Below the pieces are notes generated by a model that did no database searches, was not told where the DNA came from, and saw only the letters and a program-made list of their open reading frames with translations. 16,781 nucleotides of DNA. Origin: JBAZOD01 sp041648955 (lineage in GTDB: Bacteria > Patescibacteriota > Patescibacteriia > Patescibacteriales > JAQTRU01). Location of the stretch: positions 1 to 16,781 of the forward strand of contig JBAZOD010000017.1 of the NCBI GenBank assembly GCA_041648955.1, in the 5' to 3' direction. A program made the translations under genes and the position numbers. This document shows positions 7,840-13,996 of the stretch, in pieces. How positions within the stretch are numbered: the first letter of the stretch is position 1; every line of letters begins with the position of its first letter.

Positions 7840-8712
7840 ATGAAAATACGAAAATTATTTCTTTCAATATACAAAAAAACAGTCAAATTTGTCTCAAAAT
7901 ATAGAATAAAAAACTTTTTCCTTGTTAGAATTGCCCACTCTTTTTTACTTCGATTTCTAGTTCAGCCGCTAAAATACAACTCCGTTGAAATAGGCGGGCA
8001 GAAAATGTTTTTAGATGAAAAAGATTCTCTCAGTTTATCTATTTGGGGAACTTTTGAAGAATTTGAAACAGAAATTGTAAAAAAAGAAATTAAAGCCGGC
8101 GACGTGGTTTTAGATATTGGAGCAAACATCGGCTACTATACCTTAATTTTTGCGAAACTTGTCGGCGAAAGCGGAAAAGTATTCGCTTTTGAGCCAGACC
8201 CGGTTAATTTTTCTTTGCTGAAAAAAAATATAGAAGCGAACGGCTATAAAAATGTAGTATTAATCCAAAAGGCAGTCTCTAATAAAAACGAAAAACTAAA
8301 ATTATATTTATGCGAAGAGAATAGAGGCGATCACAGAATATATGACTCCCATGATAACCGCCAATCAGTGGAAGTGGAGGCGATACGGTTAGAAGATTAT
8401 TTTAAAGATTATGGAGGGAAAATTGATTTTATCAAAATGGATATACAAGGAGCAGAGGGCGGAGCGACTCAGGGGATGTTTAGTCTTTTACAAAAAAACC
8501 AAGTAAAAATTATCACCGAATTTTGGCCGATGGGCTTAAAAAAATTTGGTATCAATCCAGAAAAATATTTAAAATCATTAACAGAGGCCGGATTTAAAAT
8601 ATACGAAGTGGAAGAGCGAAAAAAGAAAATAACGCCGACCAGCATCTCTAAATTACTCAAAACATATCCTCCAGATAAAGACGTTCATACTAATCTTTTG
8701 TTTATAAAATAA
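7840..8712 (+). CDS. FkbM-family SAM-dependent methyltransferase
   Basis: The 290-aa protein has a class I methyltransferase core. Motif I is DVVLDIGANIGYYTLIFAKL at residues 88-107, followed by an acidic residue on strand 2 (VFAFEPDP, Glu118) and the FkbM-type IDFIKMDIQGAEGG at 195-208. A basic, partly hydrophobic N-terminal stretch of about 45 residues precedes it. FkbM enzymes O-methylate hydroxyls of natural products and, in many bacterial glycan loci, sugars. With flippase, glycosyltransferase, glycosidase and sugar kinase nearby, methylation of a surface glycan is the best guess. It is the last gene of the plus-strand run and ends just before a strong terminator. Confidence 0.85.
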   Translation: MKIRKLFLSIYKKTVKFVSKYRIKNFFLVRIAHSFLLRFLVQPLKYNSVEIGGQKMFLDEKDSLSLSIWGTFEEFETEIVKKEIKAGDVVLDIGANIGYYTLIFAKLVGESGKVFAFEPDPVNFSLLKKNIEANGYKNVVLIQKAVSNKNEKLKLYLCEENRGDHRIYDSHDNRQSVEVEAIRLEDYFKDYGGKIDFIKMDIQGAEGGATQGMFSLLQKNQVKIITEFWPMGLKKFGINPEKYLKSLTEAGFKIYEVEERKKKITPTSISKLLKTYPPDKDVHTNLLFIK

Positions 8713-8720
8713 AAATCAAC

Positions 8721-8760
8721 GAAATAAAAACGAGGGCCATCGGATGATGACCCTCTTTTT
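8721..8760. terminator. Bidirectional intrinsic terminator
   Basis: The hairpin at 8732-8755 pairs GAGGGCCATC with GATGACCCTC (one C-A mismatch) around a GGAT loop. It is followed on the plus strand by TTTTT (8756-8760). On the minus strand it is followed by G then TTTTT, from the A-run at 8726-8730. It would end fkbM transcripts and also a minus-strand transcript arriving from the small ORF at 8794-8994. Confidence 0.85.
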
Positions 8761-8793
8761 GTATTTTTCTTCGTGGTTGGCGATAAAAATCAG

Positions 8794-8994
8794 TCAGGTG
8801 TACCACATTATCACGAAATTTTCAAAGAGAACGGAAGCGCTGGCACCCCGCATCCAGAAACCATTATTATCCACATCGACGATATCGACGGCGGAGTAAT
8901 CACTCTTCTGGCCACTAGCATCTTGGGCATGAACCATTTTTGGGGAACCCATAACAGAACGACATAAAGTCGCGAACCGTTTCTTTTTATTCAC
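8794..8994 (-). CDS. Candidate 66-aa protein of unknown function, GTG start
   Basis: I do not recognise this protein. The minus frame could begin at TTG 9027 or ATG 9021. The GTG at 8994 is preferred because AAGGA sits 7 nt upstream, within a GGAAGGGG run, the only strong Shine-Dalgarno-like site in the window. The product begins basic (NKKKRFATLCRSV), then has a strand-like half (SAVDIVDVDNNGFWM, SVLFENFVIMWYT). No signal peptide or clear membrane helix is visible. By my count 33 of 66 codons end in G or C, clearly above the AT-rich neighbours. A candidate promoter lies upstream and a two-way terminator 34 bp downstream. An overlapping plus-strand ORF (8773-8967) is the competing reading, and a structured RNA is a third possibility. 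Confidence 0.5.
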   Translation of the reverse strand: MNKKKRFATLCRSVMGSPKMVHAQDASGQKSDYSAVDIVDVDNNGFWMRGASASVLFENFVIMWYT

Positions 8995-9054
8995 TGCCCC
9001 TTCCTTTCGACAAGATGACATATCCAAACGAAGTTAATCGCGCATAATGGTTAT

Positions 9055-9083
9055 ATTATGAATGAACATCCAAACATATTAAA
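9055..9083 (-). promoter_or_regulatory. Candidate promoter for the small minus-strand gene
   Basis: On the minus strand TTTAAT (9083-9078) and CATAAT (9060-9055) are separated by 17 bp, with initiation near 9048, about 54 nt before the GTG at 8994. The -35 box lies inside a perfect 16-bp palindrome (9076-9091). The site is AT-rich, so a chance match is possible. Confidence 0.35.
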
Positions 9084-9091
9084 TTTAATAT
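9076..9091. repeat. Perfect 16-bp AT palindrome
   Basis: ATATTAAATTTAATAT is its own reverse complement. It lies between the small minus-strand gene and the nusA promoter, overlapping the candidate -35 of the minus promoter. It could be an operator or simply low-complexity AT sequence. Confidence 0.4.
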
Positions 9092-9132
9092 ATCACACTA
9101 ATAACAGATAATCTTAGCGAAAAATGATTATT

Positions 9133-9147
9133 TGTCAATATTTGACA
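9133..9147. promoter_or_regulatory. Operator-like inverted repeat over the nusA -35 box
   Basis: TGTCAA (9133-9138), spacer TAT, then TTGACA (9142-9147) form a perfect 6-bp inverted repeat whose right half is the consensus -35 box of the nusA promoter. It may bind a dimeric repressor, or be a chance mirror of the -35 hexamer. Confidence 0.35.
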
Positions 9148-9170
9148 CAACACCATCAATATGCTATCAT
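9142..9170 (+). promoter_or_regulatory. Near-consensus promoter for nusA
   Basis: A perfect TTGACA (9142-9147) and TATCAT (9165-9170, one base from TATAAT) are separated by exactly 17 bp. Initiation is expected near 9177, giving a leader of about 100 nt before the nusA ATG at 9278. It is the best -35/-10 pair noticed in the window. Confidence 0.8.
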
Positions 9171-9180
9171 TTCTAATATA

Positions 9181-9214
9181 AAGGCTAGTTGTTTAATAAC
9201 AATTAGCCTTTTTT
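9181..9214 (+). terminator. Promoter-proximal intrinsic terminator (candidate attenuator) in the nusA leader
   Basis: AAGGCTAGTTGTT (9181-9193) pairs with AACAATTAGCCTT (9198-9210) over 13 bp including one G-T wobble, around a TAAT loop. A run of six Ts at 9209-9214 follows, then an interrupted tract (CTTACTTTT). The stem begins only about 4 nt after the expected start of transcription, so it can act only on transcripts made for nusA or on readthrough. On the minus strand no T-run follows, so it works in the plus direction. No second promoter was seen between it and the ATG. Confidence 0.8.
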
Positions 9215-9236
9215 CTTACTTTTACTAACCACTTCA

Positions 9237-9260
9237 GCCAAAAGGTTTTCTGCCTTTGGC
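9237..9260 (+). promoter_or_regulatory. Second leader hairpin just upstream of the nusA start
   Basis: GCCAAAAGG pairs with CCTTTGGC (one bulged A) around a TTTTCTG loop, ending 17 nt before the ATG. No T-run follows, so it is not a terminator. GCCTTT in its right arm (9252-9257) could instead pair with AAAGGC at 9180-9185, the base of the upstream terminator stem. Confidence 0.45.
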
Positions 9261-9277
9261 AAAAATAACAAAAATAT

Positions 9278-10573
9278 ATGTCAGAACTATCAAGCGCTAT
9301 AAAACAAATTTGCGAAGAAAAAGGGCTAAATCATGAGGCAGTAATCGCTACGATTGAATCAGCCTTAGCCGCGGCTTATCGCAAAGATTTTGGCGAAAAA
9401 AACCAGAATATAAAAGTAGAATTTGATCCAGAAACCGGGCAATCAAAGGTTTTTGACGTGAAAACCGTAGTAGAGGATCTGCCAGAAGAAGAATTGACAG
9501 AAGAAGGTGCGGAAACAGATGACGCGAAAATCGAAGAAAAACCGGACATGAAAAAAACTGAGGATGCAGAAGAAGGAGAAGAAAAAAGAAAATTCAACCC
9601 AAAAACCGATTTACAAATAAGCGAGGCTAAACTTTTGAAAAAAACCGCTAAAATTGGCGATGAAATAAAGACAAAACTAGAGGTTCCGAGTGAATATGGC
9701 CGGATGGCTGCTCAAACTGCCAAACAGGTTATCGTACAAAGATTAAGAGAAGCGGAAAGAGAAATGGTTTTTGGCGAATTTAAAGGCAAGGAAAAAGAAG
9801 TTGTCAGCGGAGTGATTCAGCGCCGAGAAGGAAGATTTGTCTTGATTGATTTAGGAAAAACAATGGGTATTCTACCGCAGGAAGAACAAATTTTTGGAGA
9901 AACATACAAACCAAATGAAAGAATAAAAGTTTATATTAAAGAAGTCAGACTGGGTTCTAAGGGTCCGGAAATAATTCTTTCCAGAACTTCAGATGAAATT
10001 TTGAAGAAAGTATTTTATTTAGAAATTCCCGAAATCTCAAACGGTTTAGTAGAATTAAAAGCTGTGGCTAGAGAAGCAGGATCTCGTTCTAAAGTGGCTG
10101 TCTATACCGACTCGGAAAATGTTGATCCGATTGGTTCCTGCGTCGGCCAAAGAGGAGCCCGTATTCAAACAATTATCAGCGAATTAGGAGGAGAAAAAAT
10201 AGATATAATCCAATATGATGAAAATCCGGTTAAATTTATTGCTAACGCCCTTTCTCCAGCCAAAATAGTTTCAATTGAAACTGATGATAAAGAAAAGAAA
10301 GCAACTGTTAAGGTTTTCCCCGATCAATTGTCTTTAGCTATAGGCAAGAGCGGACAAAACGCCAGATTAGCGGCTCGCTTAACTGGCTGGAAAATTGATA
10401 TAGTGGAAGCAACAGAAAAAGATAAAGAAAAAATCTCATCTCCCGAAGAATCTGAGTCTTTAACTGAAAAAGAAGAAAATAAGAAGGAAGAGAAGAAAGC
10501 GAAAAAAGAAAAGGATGAAAAAAAAGAAGAAAAAAAATCCAAAAAAGAAAAAACTGAAAAGAAAACAAAATAA
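9278..10573 (+). CDS. nusA: Transcription elongation/termination factor NusA
   Basis: The 431-aa protein binds RNA polymerase and nascent RNA to modulate pausing and intrinsic termination. The N-terminal polymerase-binding domain starts SSAIKQICEEKGLNHEAVIATIESALAAAYRKDFG in two pieces around residues 4-39. S1 is at about 172-236 (VVSGVIQRREGRFVLIDLG), KH1 at 240-320 (SCVGQRGARIQ) and KH2 at 325-377 (LAIGKSGQNARLAARL). An acidic insert of about 40 residues (67-108) interrupts the N-terminal domain, and residues 380-431 are a Lys/Glu-rich tail with no visible fold. The usual neighbours rimP and infB are absent on both sides. A strong promoter plus terminator hairpin precedes it, suggesting attenuation. 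The ATG has no Shine-Dalgarno sequence; its context is A-rich. Confidence 0.96.
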   Translation: MSELSSAIKQICEEKGLNHEAVIATIESALAAAYRKDFGEKNQNIKVEFDPETGQSKVFDVKTVVEDLPEEELTEEGAETDDAKIEEKPDMKKTEDAEEGEEKRKFNPKTDLQISEAKLLKKTAKIGDEIKTKLEVPSEYGRMAAQTAKQVIVQRLREAEREMVFGEFKGKEKEVVSGVIQRREGRFVLIDLGKTMGILPQEEQIFGETYKPNERIKVYIKEVRLGSKGPEIILSRTSDEILKKVFYLEIPEISNGLVELKAVAREAGSRSKVAVYTDSENVDPIGSCVGQRGARIQTIISELGGEKIDIIQYDENPVKFIANALSPAKIVSIETDDKEKKATVKVFPDQLSLAIGKSGQNARLAARLTGWKIDIVEATEKDKEKISSPEESESLTEKEENKKEEKKAKKEKDEKKEEKKSKKEKTEKKTK

Positions 10574-10602
10574 ATAATTTTAATTTTTTATTTTATATCC
10601 CT

Positions 10603-11529
10603 ATGCCAATCTATATAATCGGCCACAAGTCTCCAGATTTAGACAGCGTGGCAGCCGCCATAAGCTATGCTAACCTTAAAAATAAACTGGCGAAAAAAAA
10701 TGTCTATGAACCAGCAATAGCGGGAAAAATAAATGGAGAAACCGTTTTTGCCCTAAAAAAATTTGGCTTTAAAACTCCAAAACTTCTATCAAATGCTAAG
10801 GGAAAAGAAATTATTTTAGTTGATCATAACGAAGCCTCTCAAACTGTAGAAGGCGCATCCGAAGCTAAAATAAATGAAGTAATTGACCATCACAAAGTTG
10901 ACTTCAGTTATAGCGAACCCATTGCCTTAAACATTGTGCCTTGGGGTTCAAGCTGCTCTATTATCGCGGAAGAATATTGGAAAAATAAGATAAAAATAGA
11001 GAAAAAATTAGCCAGCCTAATGCTCTCTGCCGTCTTAATTGATACTGTGATAACCAAATCTCCAACCTGCACGGAAAAAGACAAGGAAATAATAAAAAAA
11101 CTGAGTAAAGCGAGTGGAATAAAAGATTGGAAAAAATTTGGGCTGGAATTATTTAAAATTCGCGCCAATGTAAAAAAACTTTCCGCCAGAGAAATCATTA
11201 AATCGGATTTTAAAGATTTTAATTTAAAATCTGGAAAATTCGGCATCGGACAAGTAGAGACAGTTGATCTTAAGGAATTCGAAGATAAGGAGGAAAAAAT
11301 ATTATCTGAATTAAAGACTCTAAAAGAAAGCGAAAATTATCACACTACAATTTTATTTATAACCGATATCATGAACGAGGGCTCAAAATTTTTACTGTCC
11401 TCCAGCGAACCGGAAAAAATCTCTCAAGCTTTTAATGCAAAATTTCAAAATGGAGAAGCGTATATTAAAAATATTCTTTCCCGAAAAAAACAAGTCGTTC
11501 CTATGCTTATGAAAATTTTTGATAAATAA
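10603..11529 (+). CDS. ppaC: Manganese-dependent (family II) inorganic pyrophosphatase
   Basis: The 308-aa protein hydrolyses pyrophosphate to two phosphates in the cytosol, pulling biosynthetic reactions forward. It is a DHH-superfamily enzyme of the usual length (about 310). Metal ligands are visible in order: GHKSPDLDS at residues 7-15 (His8, Asp12, Asp14), VDHNE at 73-77 (Asp74, His75), DHH at 95-97, and LIDTVITKSP at about 146-155. The C-terminal DHHA2 domain ends with the substrate-binding SRKKQVVP at 293-300, which separates it from DHH phosphodiesterases and RecJ-type nucleases. No CBS domains interrupt it. It follows nusA by 29 bp with no terminator, and trigger factor follows by 17 bp, so the three are probably one transcript. 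Confidence 0.96.
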   Translation: MPIYIIGHKSPDLDSVAAAISYANLKNKLAKKNVYEPAIAGKINGETVFALKKFGFKTPKLLSNAKGKEIILVDHNEASQTVEGASEAKINEVIDHHKVDFSYSEPIALNIVPWGSSCSIIAEEYWKNKIKIEKKLASLMLSAVLIDTVITKSPTCTEKDKEIIKKLSKASGIKDWKKFGLELFKIRANVKKLSAREIIKSDFKDFNLKSGKFGIGQVETVDLKEFEDKEEKILSELKTLKESENYHTTILFITDIMNEGSKFLLSSSEPEKISQAFNAKFQNGEAYIKNILSRKKQVVPMLMKIFDK

Positions 11530-11546
11530 ACCTAAAAAACGAAACT

Positions 11547-12833
11547 ATGCAAGTTACCAAAAAAAATCTAGAAAAGTCACAAATAGAATTAACAGTAGAA
11601 TTAACCGCGGAAGAATTTAAGCCTTATATAGAAAAGGGCGTAAAAAAACTTTCTGAGGAAATGAAAATAGAAGGGTTTCGCCCCGGCAAAGCCCCTTTTG
11701 AAGTTCTGAAGCAAAAAATTGGAGAGATAACAATTTTGGAAGAATCAGCCAGGATCGCCATAAACAAAACGGTAGAAACAGCTATTAAAGAAAATTCAGA
11801 TGAACAAATCGTCGGCCAGCCACAAGTGGATATAATCAAGTTAGCTCCAAATAATCCCCTAATATATAAAATAACTTTTTCTGTATTACCGGAGGTAACA
11901 TTGGGAAATTACAAAGATTTTAAAATAAAAAAAGAAAAAACCGAAACAACCAATGAGGAAGTCGATAAAGTAATAGATAATCTCAGAGATTCACGAGCAA
12001 AAGAAATTATAGCTGATCGAGAAATAAAAGAAGGAGATAAGGTAATAGCCGATATAGACGTTTTTTTGGATAACGTTCCAATTGAGGGCGGGCAAGGAAA
12101 AGGAACAGCGATTATTATCGGTAAAGATTATTTAATTCCTGGTTTTGACAAAAAAATTATTGGCGCAAAAAAAGAAGAAAGCCGAGAATTTAGTTTGCCT
12201 TATCCTAAAGATCATTACCAAACAAACTTGGCCGGCAAGATGGTTTTGTTCAGAACAAAAATAAAAGAAATTTACGAAAGACAATTGCCGGAAATAAATG
12301 ACGAGCTGGCAAAAAACTTCGGCCTGAAAAACATAGAAGAAATGAAAAAAAATATCAAAGACAGTTTAGAGCAAGAAAAGGATCAAAAAGCTGAGCAAGA
12401 AGCAGAAATTAAAATTTTTGATAAAATTCTAGAAAAAACAAAATTCGGAGATATGCCAGAAGTTTTAGTTGATCATGAAGTAAAAACAATGATGGCGGAA
12501 TTAGAACAGACGATAACCAGCCGAGGGGGGAAATTTTCTGATTATCTGGCAAGCATAAAAAAAACTAGCAATGAATTGACATTGGATTTGCTCCCCAATG
12601 CTGTGAAGAGAGTAAAAACCGCTTTAATAGTAAGGCAAATTTCCCTAGAAGAAAAAATTAAAGTGGACGAAAAAGAAATTGATGAAAAAATAGAAGAGTT
12701 GTTAAAACAATACAAGGGATACGCAAAAGTTGAAGAAAGAGTGAAGGAGCCTGCCTATCGAGGATATTTAGAAAACTCTCTTACCAACAAAAAAGTTCTA
12801 GAAAAATTAAAAGAATGGAATTTGGAAAAATAA
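11547..12833 (+). CDS. tig: Trigger factor, ribosome-associated chaperone and peptidyl-prolyl isomerase
   Basis: The 428-aa protein docks at the ribosome exit tunnel and shields nascent chains. The N-terminal ribosome-binding domain carries the signature GFRPGKAP at residues 43-50. The FKBP-type isomerase domain spans about 150-240 (GDKVIADIDVFLDNVPIEGG, then YLIPGFDKKIIGAKKEES). The helical C-terminal arms follow (LPEINDELAKNFG, then a long charged helical region). Length and order are canonical. It lies between ppaC and smpB, joining co-translational folding to ribosome rescue. The stop is a tandem TAATAA. A run of six Gs at about 12525-12530 lies inside the gene and might slip, though no defect is seen. 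Confidence 0.96.
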   Translation: MQVTKKNLEKSQIELTVELTAEEFKPYIEKGVKKLSEEMKIEGFRPGKAPFEVLKQKIGEITILEESARIAINKTVETAIKENSDEQIVGQPQVDIIKLAPNNPLIYKITFSVLPEVTLGNYKDFKIKKEKTETTNEEVDKVIDNLRDSRAKEIIADREIKEGDKVIADIDVFLDNVPIEGGQGKGTAIIIGKDYLIPGFDKKIIGAKKEESREFSLPYPKDHYQTNLAGKMVLFRTKIKEIYERQLPEINDELAKNFGLKNIEEMKKNIKDSLEQEKDQKAEQEAEIKIFDKILEKTKFGDMPEVLVDHEVKTMMAELEQTITSRGGKFSDYLASIKKTSNELTLDLLPNAVKRVKTALIVRQISLEEKIKVDEKEIDEKIEELLKQYKGYAKVEERVKEPAYRGYLENSLTNKKVLEKLKEWNLEK

Positions 12834-12877
12834 TAAACCACCGTCTCAGCAGAGAAAGCTAAAAGAATTTTAACGCT

Positions 12878-13342
12878 ATGCCTATTTTGGCCACAAACAA
12901 AAGAGCTAATTTTGATTACGCTATCGAAAAAAAATATGAGGCGGGTCTAGTTCTTTTCGGCCATGAAGTAAAATCCGTAAAAACTGGACACGTAAGCCTG
13001 AAGGGAAGTTTTATCACTTTAAAAAGCCAAAAAAACAACCGATTACCGGAAATTCTTTTAATAAACGCCCATATTCCTCTTTATAAACATGCTGGTACTA
13101 TAAAAAATTATGAACCGACTAGATCAAGAAGGGTTCTTCTTAACAAAAAAGAAATCAGACATTTAATCGGCAAAAAGAAGGAATCAGGGTTGACATTAGT
13201 ACCTTTAAAACTATATACTAAACATAGTTTTATTAAATTGGAGTTCGGGATCGGCCGAGGCAAGAAGAAATACGACAAAAGAGAAACTATAAAGAAAAGA
13301 GAGGTTGAGCGCAATATAAGAACCTTAACAAAACAACGGTAG
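12878..13342 (+). CDS. smpB: SsrA-binding protein SmpB
   Basis: The 154-aa small basic protein binds tmRNA and carries it into the A site of stalled ribosomes for trans-translation. Family features are an N-terminal NKRANFDYAIEKKYEAGLVL, then GHEVKSVKTGHVSLKGSFI, a central HAGTIKNYEPTRSRRVLLNK, and a basic C-terminal tail (GRGKKKYDKRETIKKREVER) that fits the empty mRNA channel. Length is typical. The next gene is the tmRNA itself, 58 bp downstream. It lies 44 bp after tig with no clear terminator between. The stop is TAG, unlike the TAA of most genes here. Confidence 0.97.
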   Translation: MPILATNKRANFDYAIEKKYEAGLVLFGHEVKSVKTGHVSLKGSFITLKSQKNNRLPEILLINAHIPLYKHAGTIKNYEPTRSRRVLLNKKEIRHLIGKKKESGLTLVPLKLYTKHSFIKLEFGIGRGKKKYDKRETIKKREVERNIRTLTKQR

Positions 13343-13377
13343 AAATCTTAAGATCGTTAAGATTCTTAGGATTTTTT
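13343..13377 (+). terminator. Intrinsic terminator after smpB
   Basis: AAATCTTAAG (13343-13352) pairs with CTTAGGATTT (13365-13374) with one G-T wobble, followed by more Ts (six from 13372 to 13377). A competing inner pairing, AATCTTAA with TTAAGATT around GATCG, overlaps it. It begins at the base after the smpB stop and separates smpB from the tmRNA promoter. Confidence 0.7.
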
Positions 13378-13383
13378 AATTAT

Positions 13384-13389
13384 TATAAT
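13384..13389 (+). promoter_or_regulatory. Candidate -10 box for the tmRNA gene
   Basis: A perfect TATAAT lies 11 nt before the first base of mature tmRNA. At 17-bp spacing the -35 position reads GATTCT, a poor match, so only the -10 is well supported. Confidence 0.4.
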
Positions 13390-13400
13390 AATGCAAACAC

Positions 13401-13780
13401 GGGGATGCCAGGCATCGATGATAAGAATCCTTATAAACATTCGGAACGCGCTTGCGGATTGGCGCGTAAAAATATCCGCAAACTATAAGTGCAAACACAT
13501 TTGCCAGCAAAGTTAAAATGGCTTTTGCTAACTTAACTTTTGCTCCTGTTGCCGCTTAATTGCCGCAACCATCCGTCCGGTAAGTCTTCATAGCCGTAAA
13601 CGGGTGTCATTCATGAAGATAGGCTTATAAGAAGCTCTCGCTTATAAACCAAAATTAAGAGAGATAGTTATTATTGGTTTTGCTTGATTTTTACAATAAT
13701 AATAAAATACAAATCTAGCTATTTCTGTAAATATGTTTATTAGAGCTTGTCAGACGTGGGTTCGATTCCCACCATCTCCA
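13401..13780 (+). ncRNA. ssrA: Transfer-messenger RNA (tmRNA)
   Basis: This is the RNA partner of SmpB in trans-translation. The acceptor stem pairs GGGGATG (13401-13407) with CATCTCC (13773-13779), discriminator A13780. The T arm is GTGGG-TTCGATT-CCCAC (13756-13772). CCA is not encoded (ACG follows). A clear H-type pseudoknot precedes the tag: ACGCGC (13446-13451) with GCGCGT (13462-13467), and TTGCGGAT (13452-13459) with ATCCGCAA (13474-13481). The resume codon is GCA at 13491, preceded by TAAGT. The tag reading frame runs 13491-13559, ending in TAA. It encodes 22 residues beginning ANTFAS and ending FAPVAA. Further stems follow, e.g. TCTTCAT with ATGAAGA, and CTCTC with GAGAG as a likely pseudoknot. 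The length of 380 nt is normal. Confidence 0.95.
13491..13559 (+). other. tmRNA-encoded proteolysis tag reading frame
   Basis: Twenty-two codons from GCA to GCT followed by TAA. The first three residues are Ala-Asn-Thr and the last five Ala-Pro-Val-Ala-Ala. The Ala-Ala end fits recognition by ClpXP-type proteases, but Val replaces the usual Leu of LAA. The tag is about twice the length of the E. coli tag. Confidence 0.85.
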
Positions 13781-13824
13781 CGGGTAATTCAATTATTTAA
13801 AATTCTGAAAACCAAAACTAAAAT

Positions 13825-13909
13825 GCCCGGGTGGTGAAATTGGTATACACGAGGGACTTAAAATCCCTTGGATTCATACTCCGTGCGGGTTCGAGTCCCG
13901 CCCCGGGCA
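13825..13909 (+). tRNA. tRNA-Leu, anticodon TAA
   Basis: Acceptor GCCCGGG (13825-13831) pairs with CCCGGGC (13902-13908), discriminator A13909. The anticodon arm is AGGGA-CTTAAAA-TCCCT, giving TAA. A class II long variable arm follows, and the T arm is GCGGG-TTCGAGT-CCCGC. The 3' end is followed by CCT, so CCA must be added enzymatically. It reads TTA, a major leucine codon in this AT-rich genome. Confidence 0.97.
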
Positions 13910-13918
13910 CCCTCTTTC

Positions 13919-13937
13919 GTCCCGCCACTGGCGGGAC
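13919..13937. repeat. GC-rich hairpin downstream of tRNA-Leu
   Basis: GTCCCGCC and GGCGGGAC pair perfectly around an ACT loop, 10 nt after tRNA-Leu. No T-run follows, so it is not a standard terminator. It shares the CCCGCC/GGCGGG core with the larger palindrome before tRNA-Gly, suggesting related repeat units or a processing structure. Confidence 0.6.
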
Positions 13938-13996
13938 TTCAGAAGGACAAGCAAATAATCAAAAGCCTAAATCGCTATCGCGAGTTAGCGGGCCTG

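Noticed and set aside
8773..8967. Plus-strand 64-codon GTG frame opposite the small minus-strand gene
   Set aside because: It begins 13 bp after a terminator with no room for a promoter and no Shine-Dalgarno site. The opposite strand has a ribosome site, a promoter candidate and a terminator. It is kept only as an alternative reading in the findings.
10440..10572. Long purine-rich tract on the plus strand
   Set aside because: It is explained by the Lys/Glu codons of the NusA tail; no repeat unit or separate structure was seen.
10908..11246. Minus-strand 112-codon frame inside ppaC
   Set aside because: It is antisense to conserved pyrophosphatase motifs; low-complexity hydrophobic shadow of an AT-rich gene.
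13741..13780. Separate tRNA suggested by a T arm and acceptor strand near 13756-13779
   Set aside because: There is no matching 5' half nearby; it pairs with 13401-13407 as the 3' end of tmRNA.
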